DNA of 64,000 nucleotides from Hibiscus mutabilis (GCA_019671005.1 CM033732.1:7162886-7226885), one strand, 5' to 3'; shown: positions 34,946-46,854, numbered from the stretch's first letter. Notes: generated by a model from the sequence alone, not told the origin. Program-made: numbers and translations.

Positions 34946-35315
34946 AATGCTAAAAAAATTGTAGCTCTTCATCAAATACTTTTAGAGTTAATATCATTGA
35001 AAATTTGATTTAATACGGATTAAAATGATGAAATTTTTAAATATTATAAAAAAATATTGAATAGTTTCGAATTAGGATCGAATTGATAGATTGTATAAGT
35101 TTTGGGGATTATTATACCATGCCATGTTAGAAAACATGTGACTTGTTTGTAACAATATGTTAATTGAGTGACATGTTTGTAACTAATTTTTAATCAACTT
35201 GTTTGTAAGCAAAATAACCTTTTTTAAAGAATTTTTTAATTAAGTGATTATTAAACTCGTGATTAAGTGACATTGGATGTAGTTTACCCAATATTTATTA
35301 GCCGATATATATATT
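34946..35315. other. AT-rich intergenic sequence, nothing recognised
   Basis: Contains a short direct repeat of 'acttgtttgtaa'-type words (35140-35210). No coding or element signature. Confidence 0.4.
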
Positions 35316-35660
35316 AGTTTAGTGGGGTACCATGTTAAATCTTTTAATTAAGGGTAAGAATTTAAATTCTAACGTTGTGAACGGAATAATCTAGATTAAG
35401 AAAGTCTTTTTTTGGTTATATGCATGTCCGTCTTACGGTCCATGTTCGGAGTGCGAAGCTGCCCCTCCCAACAATGTTAAGAATTTGAATTCTTAGTTTA
35501 CTGGGGTACCATGTTAAATCTTTTAATTAAGGGTAAGAATTTGAATTGTGACGTTGTGAACGGTATAAATCTAGATTAAGGAAGTCTTTTTTTTATATGC
35601 ATGTCCGTCTTACTGTGCATGTTCGGAGTGCGAGGCTGCCCCTCCCAATAACGTTGTCTC
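35316..35660. repeat. 179-bp tandem duplication
   Basis: 'ggggtaccatgttaaatc' at 35324 recurs at 35503, and the following 'gtaagaattt', 'gacgttgtgaacgg' and 'cggagtgcga' landmarks repeat with the same offset. There are two copies, diverged by several substitutions and small indels. No coding sequence. Confidence 0.85.
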
Positions 35661-36015
35661 TAAAGTTCAAACTCGTGTTCTTTCCTTGTGAGTGCAATGT
35701 GTCTTATCAATGCACCAAATCCTTGTTGGTAAGAAAGTCTCTTTTATAATAAGCTTATACAATATATGTTAATTAAAATTTGATTATCTTATTCTTAATA
35801 TTAGTTCTGGGTTCGGATTTTTTGAATTTGAGTTTTATAGGATTTGAGGTTTATTCTATTCAGTTTTTTTAAGCCCTTCTAAAGTTCAGACCTTTATAAG
35901 TTTGGATTTCTCGTGGACAATTTTGGGATTTTAGCTTATTATATATAATATGCTTCAAAATATTAAATTAAAACTTTTAAAATTATAACTGTACTAATTG
36001 TTGTAGATGCTTTCC
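35661..36015. other. Intergenic sequence, nothing recognised
   Basis: 'aaagttcaaactcgtgttct' near 35665 is B-box-like and could be part of the preceding repeat, but no element can be outlined. Confidence 0.35.
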
Positions 36016-36138
36016 TTTTTTTGATTAAATAGAGATGTATTACATTTCTACACTGAAATTTGAACTCATACAAAATGAGACAATATGAGTATCTTTAGCT
36101 ACTAGGCCAGTTAGTGAATCTCTATAGATGCTTCCTTT
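36004..36138 (-). mobile_element. SINE, family S1, copy 4
   Basis: The reverse strand of 36016-36123 reads AGAGATTCACTAACTGGCC, agtagctaaagatactcat, gtatgagttcaaatttcag, and a tail near tacatctctatttaatcaaa. It is flanked by near-identical 'tagatgctttcct' (36004) and 'tagatgcttcctt' (36126), fitting a target duplication with one indel. Confidence 0.8.
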
Positions 36139-36589
36139 AACTTAAGGTTTGAGTTTGCCCTTTACGTTACATTATATTCATATTCTACCTAAAACAAAAT
36201 TTCCGAACGATACCGTATTTAAATACATGAGTATAGTTCTTGAGCTAAATTGAGTATTAAAATTATGAAAAAATGTATAAAATATGTGATGAATTAAATT
36301 ATGTTACAAAAATAAATTGAGCAAATATAAATGTTTTCTGTATTAAACCACTAAGACAAGATAAAATACGGTACGAAATGAGATACAACACGAATACAAA
36401 TAAAAAATAAAATATAAAAATAGCATGACATGACGCAAATGTATGAACCAACCTAATTTGCTATCTCTAGCCTGGCCCAAAATATAGGTTCAGATTTCTA
36501 TCCAAGCCCGGTCTTAATTAAATTAAATATATTAATTTCGTACCGTATTTTAGGATTTAACATGATTAATAAGATTTTGAAAGAATGAA
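36139..36589. other. AT-rich intergenic sequence, nothing recognised
   Basis: No open frame or repeat of note. Confidence 0.4.
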
Positions 36590-37287
36590 GCAAATACAAA
36601 TGGGAGGAGGGAAGTCATAGAAAGAAAAAAGTGGAGAGAGATGTAGGAAGCCAAAGGGAGGGCGTGTGCGTGGGGAGAGGGTGAAAAGACAAATCAAACG
36701 TCAAATCGTGGGTCATAAATATCATAAGACAGTCAGTGGATGTGCTGTCCATCCTTCAGATTTTCTTGTGTTTCTCCTTCCCACATTGATTGCCAGAACG
36801 AACACTCCTGTCTACTGCTCCTCCCTCTTCTTTTCTTCATTTATTAAGAATCCTATCTATGTCCATATCCCTATACATATATTATTACAGCCTTACAACC
36901 CCAGTTAGTAAATTTGAAACAATTTCCTGCCTGTTGTCGTGTAGTTGTATGTAATAGGTAACCCTTTTACTTTGGGTACGGCTTCAGACTTGTCTCACCT
37001 GTAGATCTTGGTACGGTGGATGATGCTACTCCATTTTAGTTTTAGAGATTGACTTCTTTTCGCCTGGTCAAAGTTTTGTTAAAGGCGGCATTAGGGCATC
37101 GTTTGGATATTATGATAGAGGTACTGTGAGATTCACCGTCATAGTCGACGCTCGAGTCGTTGCAAGACATCCTATTGTTCAAGTCAAAGATGATAGCTTA
37201 CCACCGATGATATATTTGGTACCTATGTTTAGTTTTGGTTTCAGTTGTTGTATTGATGGAAATTTGATTTCTCGATCATGATATGAT
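36590..37287. other. Low-repeat island beside the Gypsy nest
   Basis: A purine-rich block (36600-36690) is followed by CT-rich sequence (36775-36840) and mixed-composition DNA up to the LTR at 37288. It could be promoter or leader sequence of a host gene whose body now lies beyond the nested insertions, but no exon is identifiable. The 80-codon frame at 36666-36908 has no recognisable domain. Confidence 0.3.
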
Positions 37288-37879
37288 TGTAATACCTCGT
37301 TTTCGATCCGAATCTAAAGTACTACATTCGGGTTTCCCAAAAATTGACCCATCAAAATTTTTATTTAAAATCACAACTTTGACATTTTTCAAAAGCATTC
37401 ATTTCTATAAATCCACGTAGATAAATAACATTTAAAATGAGTTTACCAAAATAGGATCTTCAATTTAAAATACACCGTATTACAAAATAATAATTCAAAT
37501 AGAGTTACAGACTCGACTGTGGTAAGGTCCTATGAATACATTTCAGTCCAAACTAAAATATCAAGTACTGTACTCTAAAACTAGCTCTGTGATGGGAAGT
37601 CCTCCACAATGTGCTCATCCAATAGATAACCTGTCAACCTACGTACGAAAAAACCATAATTTCGCACGCTGAGCTAAAAAAGCTCAGTGGTACATTTCTA
37701 CTCTATTGCAATTCATGAATATCACAAAACAATCATGCATGGCGACATAATCAAGAGTGCACACATAATGCTTCACATATAATGAGATTATCTTCTAGCA
37801 TGCCCTAGCTAGAGTTCACAATATTTATTTCAAGGCATTATTAAATAAAAGAAGTCTCACATGTCATCACCAGGCTTTA

Positions 37880-38330
37880 CCATACTCGAGGTTACACAGC
37901 CCATCGAGTTACTCAAGCTCACATAGCCCACCGAGTTAAAGCATACCGTACCCTGATCACACAACCCTAGGATAATATAATCATCAACTATTGTCCACAA
38001 AGCAAGCATAATTAACAGTACATGTCCTACACATTGGCCAACGAAGCCCTACATTACCCGTGCTCACATATCCGAATCGCCATAGCCACAGATACATCCT
38101 AGACATACTTGGATCACAGTAGCCACAAACAGTCTTTACCTAAGGTCACCCAGCCAATCAGGTTACGCAAGTTTACATAGCCATCGAGTTACTCGAGCTC
38201 ACACAGCCTATCGAGTTATGTTTTTTTATCCGATTTACCATAGCCACATATAGGTTTCTAACCGCACCTAGATCACATAGCCCGTAGATACGTCGGATGT
38301 ACTTGATCACACAGCCCGAAGTACACATCC
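37880..38330. repeat. ~25-bp imperfect repeats, inverted relative to 19730-20340
   Basis: Units such as 'cacatagcccaccgagtta', 'cacagcccatcgagttact' and 'catagccacagata' recur about ten times. Homologous to the array in the solo LTR. Confidence 0.65.
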
Positions 38331-38639
38331 CCTTATATAAGTGCCCTTGCTCTGACTCTAAGAAATCCGAATTCTTTTACCACAACATAAAATAACACAT
38401 GATCCCTAAACATTCATACACCTTACCAAGAAGTAAGTGGCACCAAGCCAAGCCATCCAACAAATACCCCAAGGCATAACGTTAACCATCTCAATTATAT
38501 CAAGTCATCATTTATCAAGTTATTACACGTAATTATCACCTATAAGGGTTAAACCTCAGTTTTTCAATTTTACAAACCATTTTAGGTCATTAGGGGTCTA
38601 TTGGATCAAACGATATATTCAGCCCTCTAGGCGAAAGTT

Positions 38640-39905
38640 GACATTTTTAGGCAGATTGCACAGTAGGTATCGATACCCATCTTTTGGGATTGATACCCCG
38701 ATCGTTTCAATTCCCTTAGTATCGATAGGGATGTGCATTTTCAGATACGGATAGTATCCGATCTGAAATTTCGGATATCCGAAATTATAGACAAAATAGT
38801 GATCCGTATCCGATTCGAAAAAACTGGGTATCCGAAAAACTGGGTATTCGAAATTTTGAATCAGATATCCGAATTCAAAAAATATAAATTAAACAAAAGA
38901 AATTAGATTTGAAGTTTACAATTTTCCACACATTTTTAGATTAAAAATTCACATATTTTCAGATTTCACAATACTATTATATACATATTACACACAATTT
39001 CATAAGTATAGGACGTCGCATGTTCAAAATTCGTTCCTGAATAAAAGGCTCAAAATAATAATTAAAAACAAAATAAACGAATTTGATAAAAAAAATTAAG
39101 CATCGTTATGATGCGAAGCTGGTAAAACTAACCTCAAAAATCGCAATCCCATTTTTTCACAAAACTATTATATATTACATACAATTTTAGGCAAGCAGTG
39201 ACCAAACTAGGCAATCCTATTTTTTCATACACAAACAGTCCCAATTTCTCCAAGGCAAGCAGTGAATAGAGCGAGGTGTGAGCAAGATGACGAGCAGTGA
39301 ATGGAGGCTGGAGGTCTGAAGGATGAGATTTGGGAGAAATTATCGTGAGAGACAGAGCTAGGGCTAAAAATACTAGTGGGCTAAGATTTCAGACTTTGAA
39401 AAACTAGAATTGGTGGACTAGAATATAAAATTTACAAGGAATCACTTTTCATACGGGCTTTACCAATAACCATTTAAACTATGGCTACTAGGCTAGGGCT
39501 TAAAGGTCCAGTTTTTTTGGGAATCAATCTTAGGTCGATCCGTATCCGATCTGATTATCTGATTTTTTATCGAATATCCTATCCGTATTATTAAAAAAAA
39601 TAAAAAACAGATCTGATATCCATATTTTCAGATCGAATCATCGGACAAACGGATCAAATTGTTCAGATTGGATTATTTTGCACACCCGTAAGTATCGATA
39701 CCCATCTTCTGGTATCGATACCCATCTCCTGGTATCAATACCCATCTTCTGGTATCGATACCAGTTTTTGCTACTGGAATTTTAATAGAACAGCGGGTAT
39801 CGATACCCACCTAGGTTGTATCAATACCCCCTATAAATTTGCCTTCGATCATAAAAAAATAACATAGGGTATCAGTATAGGGTTCCTGTGTCCCGATACC
39901 TAAGC
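38640..39905. repeat. GTATCGATAC motif array in the G1 LTR
   Basis: The palindromic core GGTATCGATACC and close variants recur from 38660 to 38725 and from 39691 to 39890, including a regular ~24-base tandem at 39693-39765 ('tatcgatacccatcttctgg' type). The hAT-type element at 38726-39690 inserted into one copy of the motif. Confidence 0.85.
38718..39698. mobile_element. Non-autonomous hAT-type element, 8-bp target duplication
   Basis: The element 38726-39690 (965 bases) is bounded by TAGGGATGTGC and GCACACCCGTA, imperfect inverted repeats of the hAT form. It is flanked by identical AGTATCGA (38718-38725 and 39691-39698). Subterminal 'atccgatctga' words recur on both sides. No transposase. 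Caveat: the target itself lies in an AGTATCGAT-rich array, which weakens the duplication argument slightly. Confidence 0.8.
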
Positions 39906-40842
39906 CTAGAAATAGCTTCAAAGGCTTGAGAAATAATTTCCGAATCCTCCAAAATGTAACCTTTAACCCTTTAACTTAATCCTACATATTATGAGAGTTA
40001 ATTGAGGTGATTTGCTACCATTTTTACAGATTATTAACCACTAACCCGAAATTCACCATTAAAGGGTTTCAAGTTACCTTAACACCCAAATCTAACCATC
40101 TCAACCACAAATCAAGCAAGGCAACTACTTTAGTATATTCAAGAATCAAATGAGTCAGAAATGTATTGACCTTAGCAAACAAAACCCAAATTCAAGCTTC
40201 CAAGCTAACCCTTCAAACTTCTTTCTTTGACTAAAGCTTATAAGAACTACCAAAACACCTTTCCTTGCCTTCTTAACATGAAAATTAGTCAAGGCTTGAA
40301 TTAGAAACCATGTGGAGATTCAACTACGAATTTGTAACAAGATAAGTGGATTGAAGCTCTTAAAACGCCCAATTTCTTAAAGAAACATTAAAAGGAAACT
40401 CACATTCTTACTACAAAAATGTACTTTTCATGAAACTCTTGAGGAGGTGATCAATTTCTTCTTCACTCACAATCCTAGAATCAAATTTTAAAAGGTAAAT
40501 ATTTGATTTTTAAGCTTTGGGAGATGAGGGTTTCATGGAGGAGTTGATAGGAAAGAAGAAGAAGATGAAATGGTGATGATATCACTATGTTCCCCTTTTC
40601 CCAAATAAAAGACAAAATAATAAAGAATGATCAACCTTTTATTTGAAAAAGGGTAAAATTACAACTTAAAACCTCATAGTTTCTCCCCCATTCACAAATT
40701 GGTCATAACTCAAAACCATGAAGCTCAATTCTTACCCGATAAGGCTCAAACTTGGCCAAAGAGATCTGATACTCCAACAAACATGAGGGTCCGTAACCCA
40801 GGTCAACCCCCAAGTATTGACTCAGAAATTCGGGTCGTTACA

Positions 40843-41277
40843 ACTCTCTCATACTTAAGGAAATTTTGTCCTCAAAATTTAAATAAAGGGAAATGATACA
40901 ACTAAAACTAATCTAACAATTTCCCGACTCACGTGTAAAAACTCTGATTCAAGGATTCCCCTCAAACTTTCTTATCCAAAACTATAGCACCGAACCATGT
41001 GCTCAAAACACCTCTTCCAAGAACACCAACGTCTCATTCCCAGCAACCAACAACACACACTACCAACCTTAAGGTAGGGCAACAAAACCAACCTCAAGCC
41101 ATGTTGTCCTAATGCCAACTTAATAAACTCACTTCTGATGAACAATATCTCGATTAACAATTATCTCTATAACTTTTGGGTGTTCGAAACCCCAAATTCA
41201 AACCTCATCCATATCGAAAATACAACACAATCTCCACGATACATCACTAGAGACACTTATTTGTCTAACATCAATAT
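40843..41277 (-). mobile_element. 3' internal end of the G1 Gypsy element with polypurine tract
   Basis: On the minus strand the last bases before the LTR read TTTTGAGGACAAAATTTCC, then aagtatgagagagt, then TGTAACGACC. The 'GAGGACAAAATTT…' block before a purine tract is a landmark of Tekay/Del-type elements. The preceding 400 bases show no clear integrase or chromodomain; the frame at 40972-41160 is not recognised. Confidence 0.65.
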
Positions 41278-41639
41278 CCTTGCAAGATGTTTTCAGAACA
41301 TGCTAACCTTTTGTCGGGTCACGCCGATACACCCTATCGCACAGCAAAAAAAATATCCGGCAATCACCACTAGAGATCCATGTACGAGGAACAAATCAGG
41401 GTGAATAAGGGCAAAAAATTACCTTTTTAAAATCTAAAATTCTGAATTTGGAGGAGATAGATATCCAATCATGATTCCACGATGTTGATTCCTAAGATGC
41501 AACGATAATGCTCCGACCTCTACGTAGTTCACCCAGTTGAAACGAGTATATAAAAATCTCTAAACTATTTAGAGAGTTTTTCCAAAAAAACATTAATGAT
41601 TGCTAGATCTCTCATGCCTTTATATAGCCTTTGTAATCA

Positions 41640-41885
41640 TAATTCAACTCATATTATATGTTAATATATATAATCATATTTTAACTTTAATTAGAATTTC
41701 AATATATATATATATATATGTTAAATATATATAATCCCAATCCAACTTAATTAGAACATCAATATATATATATATTAAATATATATAATCCCAGTTCAAC
41801 TTAATTAGGATTTCAATATATATCTATATAAATATATATAATCTCAATTCAACTTAATTAGGATTTCAATATATATTAATATAAA
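41640..41885. repeat. ~60-bp AT-rich tandem repeat, continued at 57831-57930
   Basis: 'tataatcccaattcaactta' followed by 'attaggatttcaatatatat' repeats about four times here and about twice beyond the SIRE/Athila insertion. The shared array shows that the two halves were once contiguous. Confidence 0.8.
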
Positions 41886-42958
41886 TGTGAGGATATTTGT
41901 TTTGATATAATAATTGAAAAATGTTTTGGACTAATTTGAAAAGGTTTCAAAAATGGTTTTAGGTCTAAACAACTTGAAAATAAGTTTAAAAAGTTTTTGA
42001 AAGGTTTTGGAAATGTTTTAAACGTTTCAAAATAACCAAACTTATGTTTTCAGCACGTCCGTAGCGATACGATTACACCTCGTATCGATACAGATAAGGG
42101 TTTTTTCTACAGGAAAATTCCAGAACCGAAAAATCGTACCGATATTCCCTTAGGCGTACCGATACGGATAGGATCGTTTCGATACGCTTGTAGGCGTACC
42201 GATCCTGGTTTCAACAACCCCCAACGGCTATTACCTAACGGTCTTTTAAATTGCAGGGCGTACCAAAACAGACTAAGGCGTACCGATACGGTCCAAGACG
42301 TTCTGATACGCGTAGCCAGAATGAGCATAACGTCTAGTACATGTACCGCTACGAGTACACGCGTACCGATACAGAAGGCTGCATAACTGTATTTATTACG
42401 GGAAATTAAGTCTCCAACGGCTCTAATTCAATACCAACGGTCTCTAACAGCTAGGAACTCAATTGGGAGTATAAAAGGGACCTTCAATCTTTAGCAACAA
42501 CTAATGATCTTATTGTTAACAACATTATGATGAAAATTTGTCTTAGTGCTTAAATTTCCTATTTTTGTATAGACAACACTTGCGAGCTCAAATGTTTATA
42601 TTTGCTCAAGTGTTTTAGGATTGGGTGAGTGCTTCAATTGTGCAAACATCAACCTTGTGAGAGGGATTTTCAATTTGCCTTTTTCTTTTTGTAAAGAGGG
42701 TTTACTCAAGCTTTGGTGTAGAAGCTTTGAGTGTTGTAAAGGTTTCCTCCTAAGCCTAGAAAATGGGAAGAAATTCAATAGTGAATTTTGGAAATCCTTA
42801 GTGGGAAGCTAAGGTAGTGGATGTAGGCTTTGGTTAGAAAGCCGAACCACCCTAAAATTCTCGTGTCAATTTTCTATGTTTTACTTCCCACAACCATCAC
42901 CCAAAATACAACTTCACCATTTGGCAACACAAACGGTTGAAAGAATTCGAGCCCAACA
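41886..42958 (+). mobile_element. 5' LTR of the SIRE-like element
   Basis: Starts TGTGAGGATATTTG and ends GAGCCCAACA; matches the split right LTR. An array of 'gtaccgatac' and 'cgtatcgatac' motifs occupies 42060-42370. A possible promoter TATA (gagtataaaaggg) lies near 42469 and fits transcription from R into the element. Confidence 0.85.
42060..42375. repeat. GTA(C/T)CGATAC motif array in the SIRE-like LTR
   Basis: About ten copies of gtaccgatac, gtatcgatac, gtagcgatac and close variants at 20-40 base spacing. The same motif class fills the G1 Gypsy LTRs, although the LTRs are otherwise unrelated. The array recurs in the right LTR around 57000-57260. Confidence 0.75.
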
Positions 42959-43119
42959 ATTAGTATTAGAGAGAGGCTTAATCGAGAGGGATTAACATCT
43001 TATTGAGGCGATCCGGTAAGCTCGACCAACCAACAAGTCAACTGGTTTTCATGGAGTAATTCATCGACAAGCCACCATTCTTCAACGGTAAACATTATGC
43101 CTATTGAAAGAATAGGATA

Positions 43120-44420
43120 ATGTATTTCATCAAGGCAAAATATTATCATCTATGGGATATTGTTGAAGATGGACCGTTCGTGCCAACAAGAAGCAAGGCA
43201 GAATGGAGTGCTAACGACAAGAAGATGATGAAGCTAAATTGTAAAGCCTTGCACATCCTACTTTGTGCATTAGGCCTCGATGAGTATGTAAAGGTCTCTT
43301 CTTGTGAGGATGCCAATGAAGTATGTGACAAACTTGAAGTAATCCATGAAGGCACAAACGAGGTGAGGGAGACAAAGCTTGGTATACTCAACCTCATCTA
43401 TGAGAACTTCAAGATAGACCCTGATAAAGATATCAAGATGATGTTTGATCGGTTTTCCATAATCGTCAATGAACTAAAAGGCCTTGAGAGGAGATTCTAG
43501 AGGATAAAATCATTTAAAAGTTGATCTAATCACTTCCTGAATTATGGGAGAGCAAGAAGACGACCATTATTAAGGCCAAAAACTTAAAGAAGCTCAAGCT
43601 TGACGAGCTCGTAGGATCTCTTCCTACCCATAAGATGATGTCTCAACCCTTAAAAGGGAGAAAGAGAAGAAAACCAAAGAGCAAGGAGTCGATGTCAACA
43701 TCGTTGCTCTTAAATCCTCCACAAGCCATCAAGAAGATTCAAGTGAACAGGAAACTGAAGATGAAGAGATGGCTAATGTCTTCAAGAATTTTGCCCGATT
43801 CATGAAGAGCAAAATGGAAGAATCCAAGCATGAATCGAAAAAGAAGATGAATGATCCCTAAGTGCTCCGAATGTAAGAAGTCGAGGCACACCAAATACGA
43901 TTGCCCTTGCTTTAACAAAAAGGGATCATCTTCAAAGAAAGCATATATGGCAACATGGAGTGATGAAAACTCCACCGATGAAGATGAAGAAGCCCACCTA
44001 TGCTTGATGGCCCTTCAAGAGGGAGAGGTAGCTTCCAACTCATCTATTTCTAATTCTTGTACTGTTGATGAGTTACGAGAGACCTATGACAGATTGATTT
44101 TTGAGTTTAAGGCTTCATTTTCGAAAAATAAAGAGATGATTTCAAAATTGAAAATTGAAAACTGAAAATGATTTGCTTTTAAAAACCAATTTGGAATTTT
44201 AAGCAAAAATAAAGGATTTTGAACTTAAAGTTTTACATATACAAAATTTGCTTCAAAATTTAGAAAAGGGTCATCAAAAGGAAGTGGATGATCTTAAGAA
44301 AGAAAAAGATTTGATCTCCAATGATCTTGAAAAGAAAAATAATTTAGGAAAATCAAACTTTTATGTGAGACAATCTAGTGCCCCTAGATTTATTAAAGGA
44401 AAATGCTTTTGAAGTATTTG
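43120..44420 (+). pseudogene. gag: Copia (SIRE-type) gag with zinc knuckle, frameshifted
   Basis: 43120-43500 is the N-terminal gag domain (UBN2-like); key stretches include WSANDKKMMKLNCKALHI and ETKLGILNLIYENFKI. It ends in a premature stop, and the homology continues in another frame through KNLKKLKLDELVGSL (about 43575-43625). 43851-44165 has the CCHC zinc knuckle CSECKKSRHTKYDC (CX2CX4HX4C), then an acidic stretch (ENSTDEDEEAHLCLMAL) and a coiled-coil tail. At about 44380-44420 a WVPKG-type sequence marks where protease and integrase would normally start; instead the 3' untranslated region begins. The product would be a capsid/nucleocapsid protein; this copy is broken. Confidence 0.8.
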
Positions 44421-45041
44421 GGTCCCAAAAGGACTAATTACTTCAACTAAAAATGATGAAATTGAAAAATGGATTTCTAAGGGGACAAAACTTTGTGCTA
44501 CTAATGCCTATGGATCCAAAGCAATTTGGATACTAAAAATTACTTGATTGTCTTTTGTAGGTGTGATTGAGCCATTAATGATTAAAGTCAAACTTATGAA
44601 AGCTCTTGACACACAAGGAAGAACACTTGAAGAATGAGGGCTTCACATCCTACCTTTGGTTCAAGTGTGGTAAAAATTAGTTGATTTTTTTTAATTTGAT
44701 TTATTTATTTTAATTCAGTTAGTTTATCATAATTGTTAGACTAACATTGAAAGATGCTTGAGTAATGGGGAGCTAATTTTAAAACAAAATTTATTCTTGT
44801 CAAAAAAATTTAATTTTCCATTGTTATTGGTATTTAAAGTTCGAACCATTTTTGATATAACAAAAAAGGGGGAGAATGTTTTGAAAAATTAAAATTTCAA
44901 ATGAATAAAGGGAGCTTATAAGTTTCAACAATTAATCTCTTATTCAAATCTTATTTTTACTAAGGGGGAGTATCTCAAAAACAAATTTTTACTAAGGGAG
45001 AGTATCTCAAAAATAATTTTTCAAGTTGGTTTTATTTTATC

Positions 45042-45055
45042 AAAAAGAGGGAGAT
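45042..45055 (+). other. Polypurine tract of the SIRE-like element
   Basis: aaaaagagggagat directly precedes the right LTR start TGTTAGGATA. Sequence upstream (44860-45050) repeats 'gggggagaatg' and 'gggggagtatctc' purine blocks, typical of SIRE-type 3' regions. Confidence 0.75.
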
Positions 45056-45250
45056 TGTTAGGATATTTGTTTTGATATAATAATTGAAAAATATTGTAGA
45101 CTAATTTGAAAAGGTTTCAAAAATGGTTTTAGGTTAAAACAACTTGAAAATAAGTTTGAGAAGTTTTTGAAAGGTTTTGGAAGTGTTTTAAACGTTTTAA
45201 AATAGCCAAACTTATGTTTTCAGCACGTCTGTACTGATACGGTTACACCC
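45056..45250 (+). mobile_element. 3' LTR of the SIRE-like element, first part
   Basis: Matches 41886-42080 and breaks at '…acggttacaccc', where Athila begins. The LTR resumes at 56994 (cgtatcgatatag) and ends at 57829 (gagcccaaca). Confidence 0.9.
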
Positions 45251-46830
45251 TGATAAGTGTTCAAAAGTACTATTTTTCTTACCCTTTTTACTCATATTAT
45301 TGTTAGACTTAGGCTCATATTAGTTGCATAGTTAGCCATTCATGCATTAATCCATGTTTCCTTCAATCGTTGAGCTTGATTACATAACTTGGTGAATTTT
45401 TGTGGAAATAGATGTTGCTTTGGTGTGTTTTTGTGTGTGTATGTGCAGGATCACTTGCCAAAGCAATGTCGAGCTAGTTGCCAGGGCAATGCATGAAGGA
45501 TATGCCGAGCTAGTTGCCAGGGCAGTGCATGAAGGAGACGCCGAGCCAGTTGCCATGGCATTTGTCGACAAAGACCAAAAGCAATATGGATGTTGAAATT
45601 CATGACTTTACAAGCCCAAGATGACATGGAGCAAGGCCCAAGCCCAAAGGAATTTGATTGCCATGCAAAGATTAAAGAAGAATTAAATTCCAAGAAGATA
45701 GGAGAAGTTCTAATAGGAATAAAATTATAATAAAGAATTATATTCTTTAAAGATAATTTAATTCCAACTCAAACTCCTCCTCAAAGAAGGACTTTGGCCT
45801 AGCCCTATAAATAGCAAGGAAATTCGACAAATCAAGGGGGAGAGCAAGAGTTAATTTCGACAACTCCAAGGGAGAGCAAGAGGGAAATTTCGGCAAGTCC
45901 AAGTAGGGCAAGATGAGAGAATTTTCGACAAGCATCAAGGGCAAGGAGGATTTCGACAAGCCTCTTCCTTCATCTTTGTTCGATTGGGTTCATGCTAGGG
46001 ATTAATTATCTTGTGTTTCTTTGGAACCTAGCCATGAACTAAATTTACTTGGCTATGGTTATTGTGTTTTGTGGTTGTGCGAAACTATTGGTTTTTGTTT
46101 AGGTAATAAGAGTTTGCACTTTTCTATTTCAAGGTTTATTCATTCTTGGTTCCTATTATTGCTTGCGAGTGAATTGGGAGAGGATCTCGTGATTTCATCC
46201 ATTTATCTAATATCGGGAGAGTTAGATTCAAGAAACGAATGAATATGATCTTTATGCAATCCAATGATGGTGAAGATTAATCCGGCTTAGGAATAAGTTA
46301 AGGATTTCAACGGCTAAGAGGAGCGCAAGATTGGTTGTTGTTCACCCTTGATTCACGCAGGGATGTATTATCAAGGCATGCACAAGTAGCTAGAGTTTCG
46401 ATTTAGGGATAAGAAGAAACCATTGAAGAACGCTCCGCCGAACCTTGAAGTTGCTGCCCAGTCGCCCAAGTAGTTGCCCAACTAGTCACCCAAGCAACCA
46501 TCAATTAGTTGCCAAGGCAACCCCGTTGTGCAAGTCGCCACGGCAACTGAGTTGCCCGTGCACTCTTTTACCAAAACAATCCAATCGGCTATCACACCTC
46601 AACTCACGATAACCGAGCCTATATCTCTCAATTGAATTCATCTTTTCTTTTATTTATTTGCTTTCTAGATTAGTTAAACTTCTATAATCTTTTACTTGTG
46701 TTTTTACTTTTTACAGTGCAAGAGACTAGATTCTTGAAGTGGCACCAATCCCTGTGGAGACGCTATCTTTTATACTATAACTTGCGACGTGTATACTTGC
46801 ACAATTGCGTAGCACTTATTACGCGCAACA
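45251..46830 (+). mobile_element. 5' LTR of Athila
   Basis: 1580 bases. Contains several GTTGCC-NN-GGCA palindrome-like words (45475-45560 and 46490-46560) and repeated 'gacaagcatcaagggcaag / ttcgacaa' words at 45830-45960. Open frames inside it (for example 45402-45596) also exist, modified, in the 3' LTR and are not supported as genes. Confidence 0.95.
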
Positions 46831-46836
46831 AGTTTT

Positions 46837-46854
46837 TGGCGCCGTTGCCGGGGA
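46837..46854 (+). other. Athila primer-binding site (tRNA-Asp type)
   Basis: TGGCGCCGTTGCCGGGGA, six bases after the LTR end (…CGCGCAACA agtttt). This is the standard Athila primer site, complementary to the 3' end of tRNA-Asp. Confidence 0.95.

Larger units (their letters stand above)
37288..40842 (-). mobile_element. 3' LTR of the G1 Gypsy element, with a hAT insertion
   Basis: On the minus strand it starts TGTAACGACCCGAATTTC (at 40842) and ends GAGGTATTACA (at 37288). Without the 973 bases added by the hAT-type insertion it is about 2.58 kb, similar to the solo LTR at 18034-20910, and both ends match that LTR. It contains the same ~25-bp array (37880-38330) and GTATCGATAC array (38680-39900). 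Confidence 0.85.

Noticed and set aside
45402..45968. LTR frames at 45402-45596 and 45747-45959 and their 3' LTR counterparts
   Set aside because: They lie in the Athila LTR, and the 45402 frame is altered by indels in the other LTR. No known domain.
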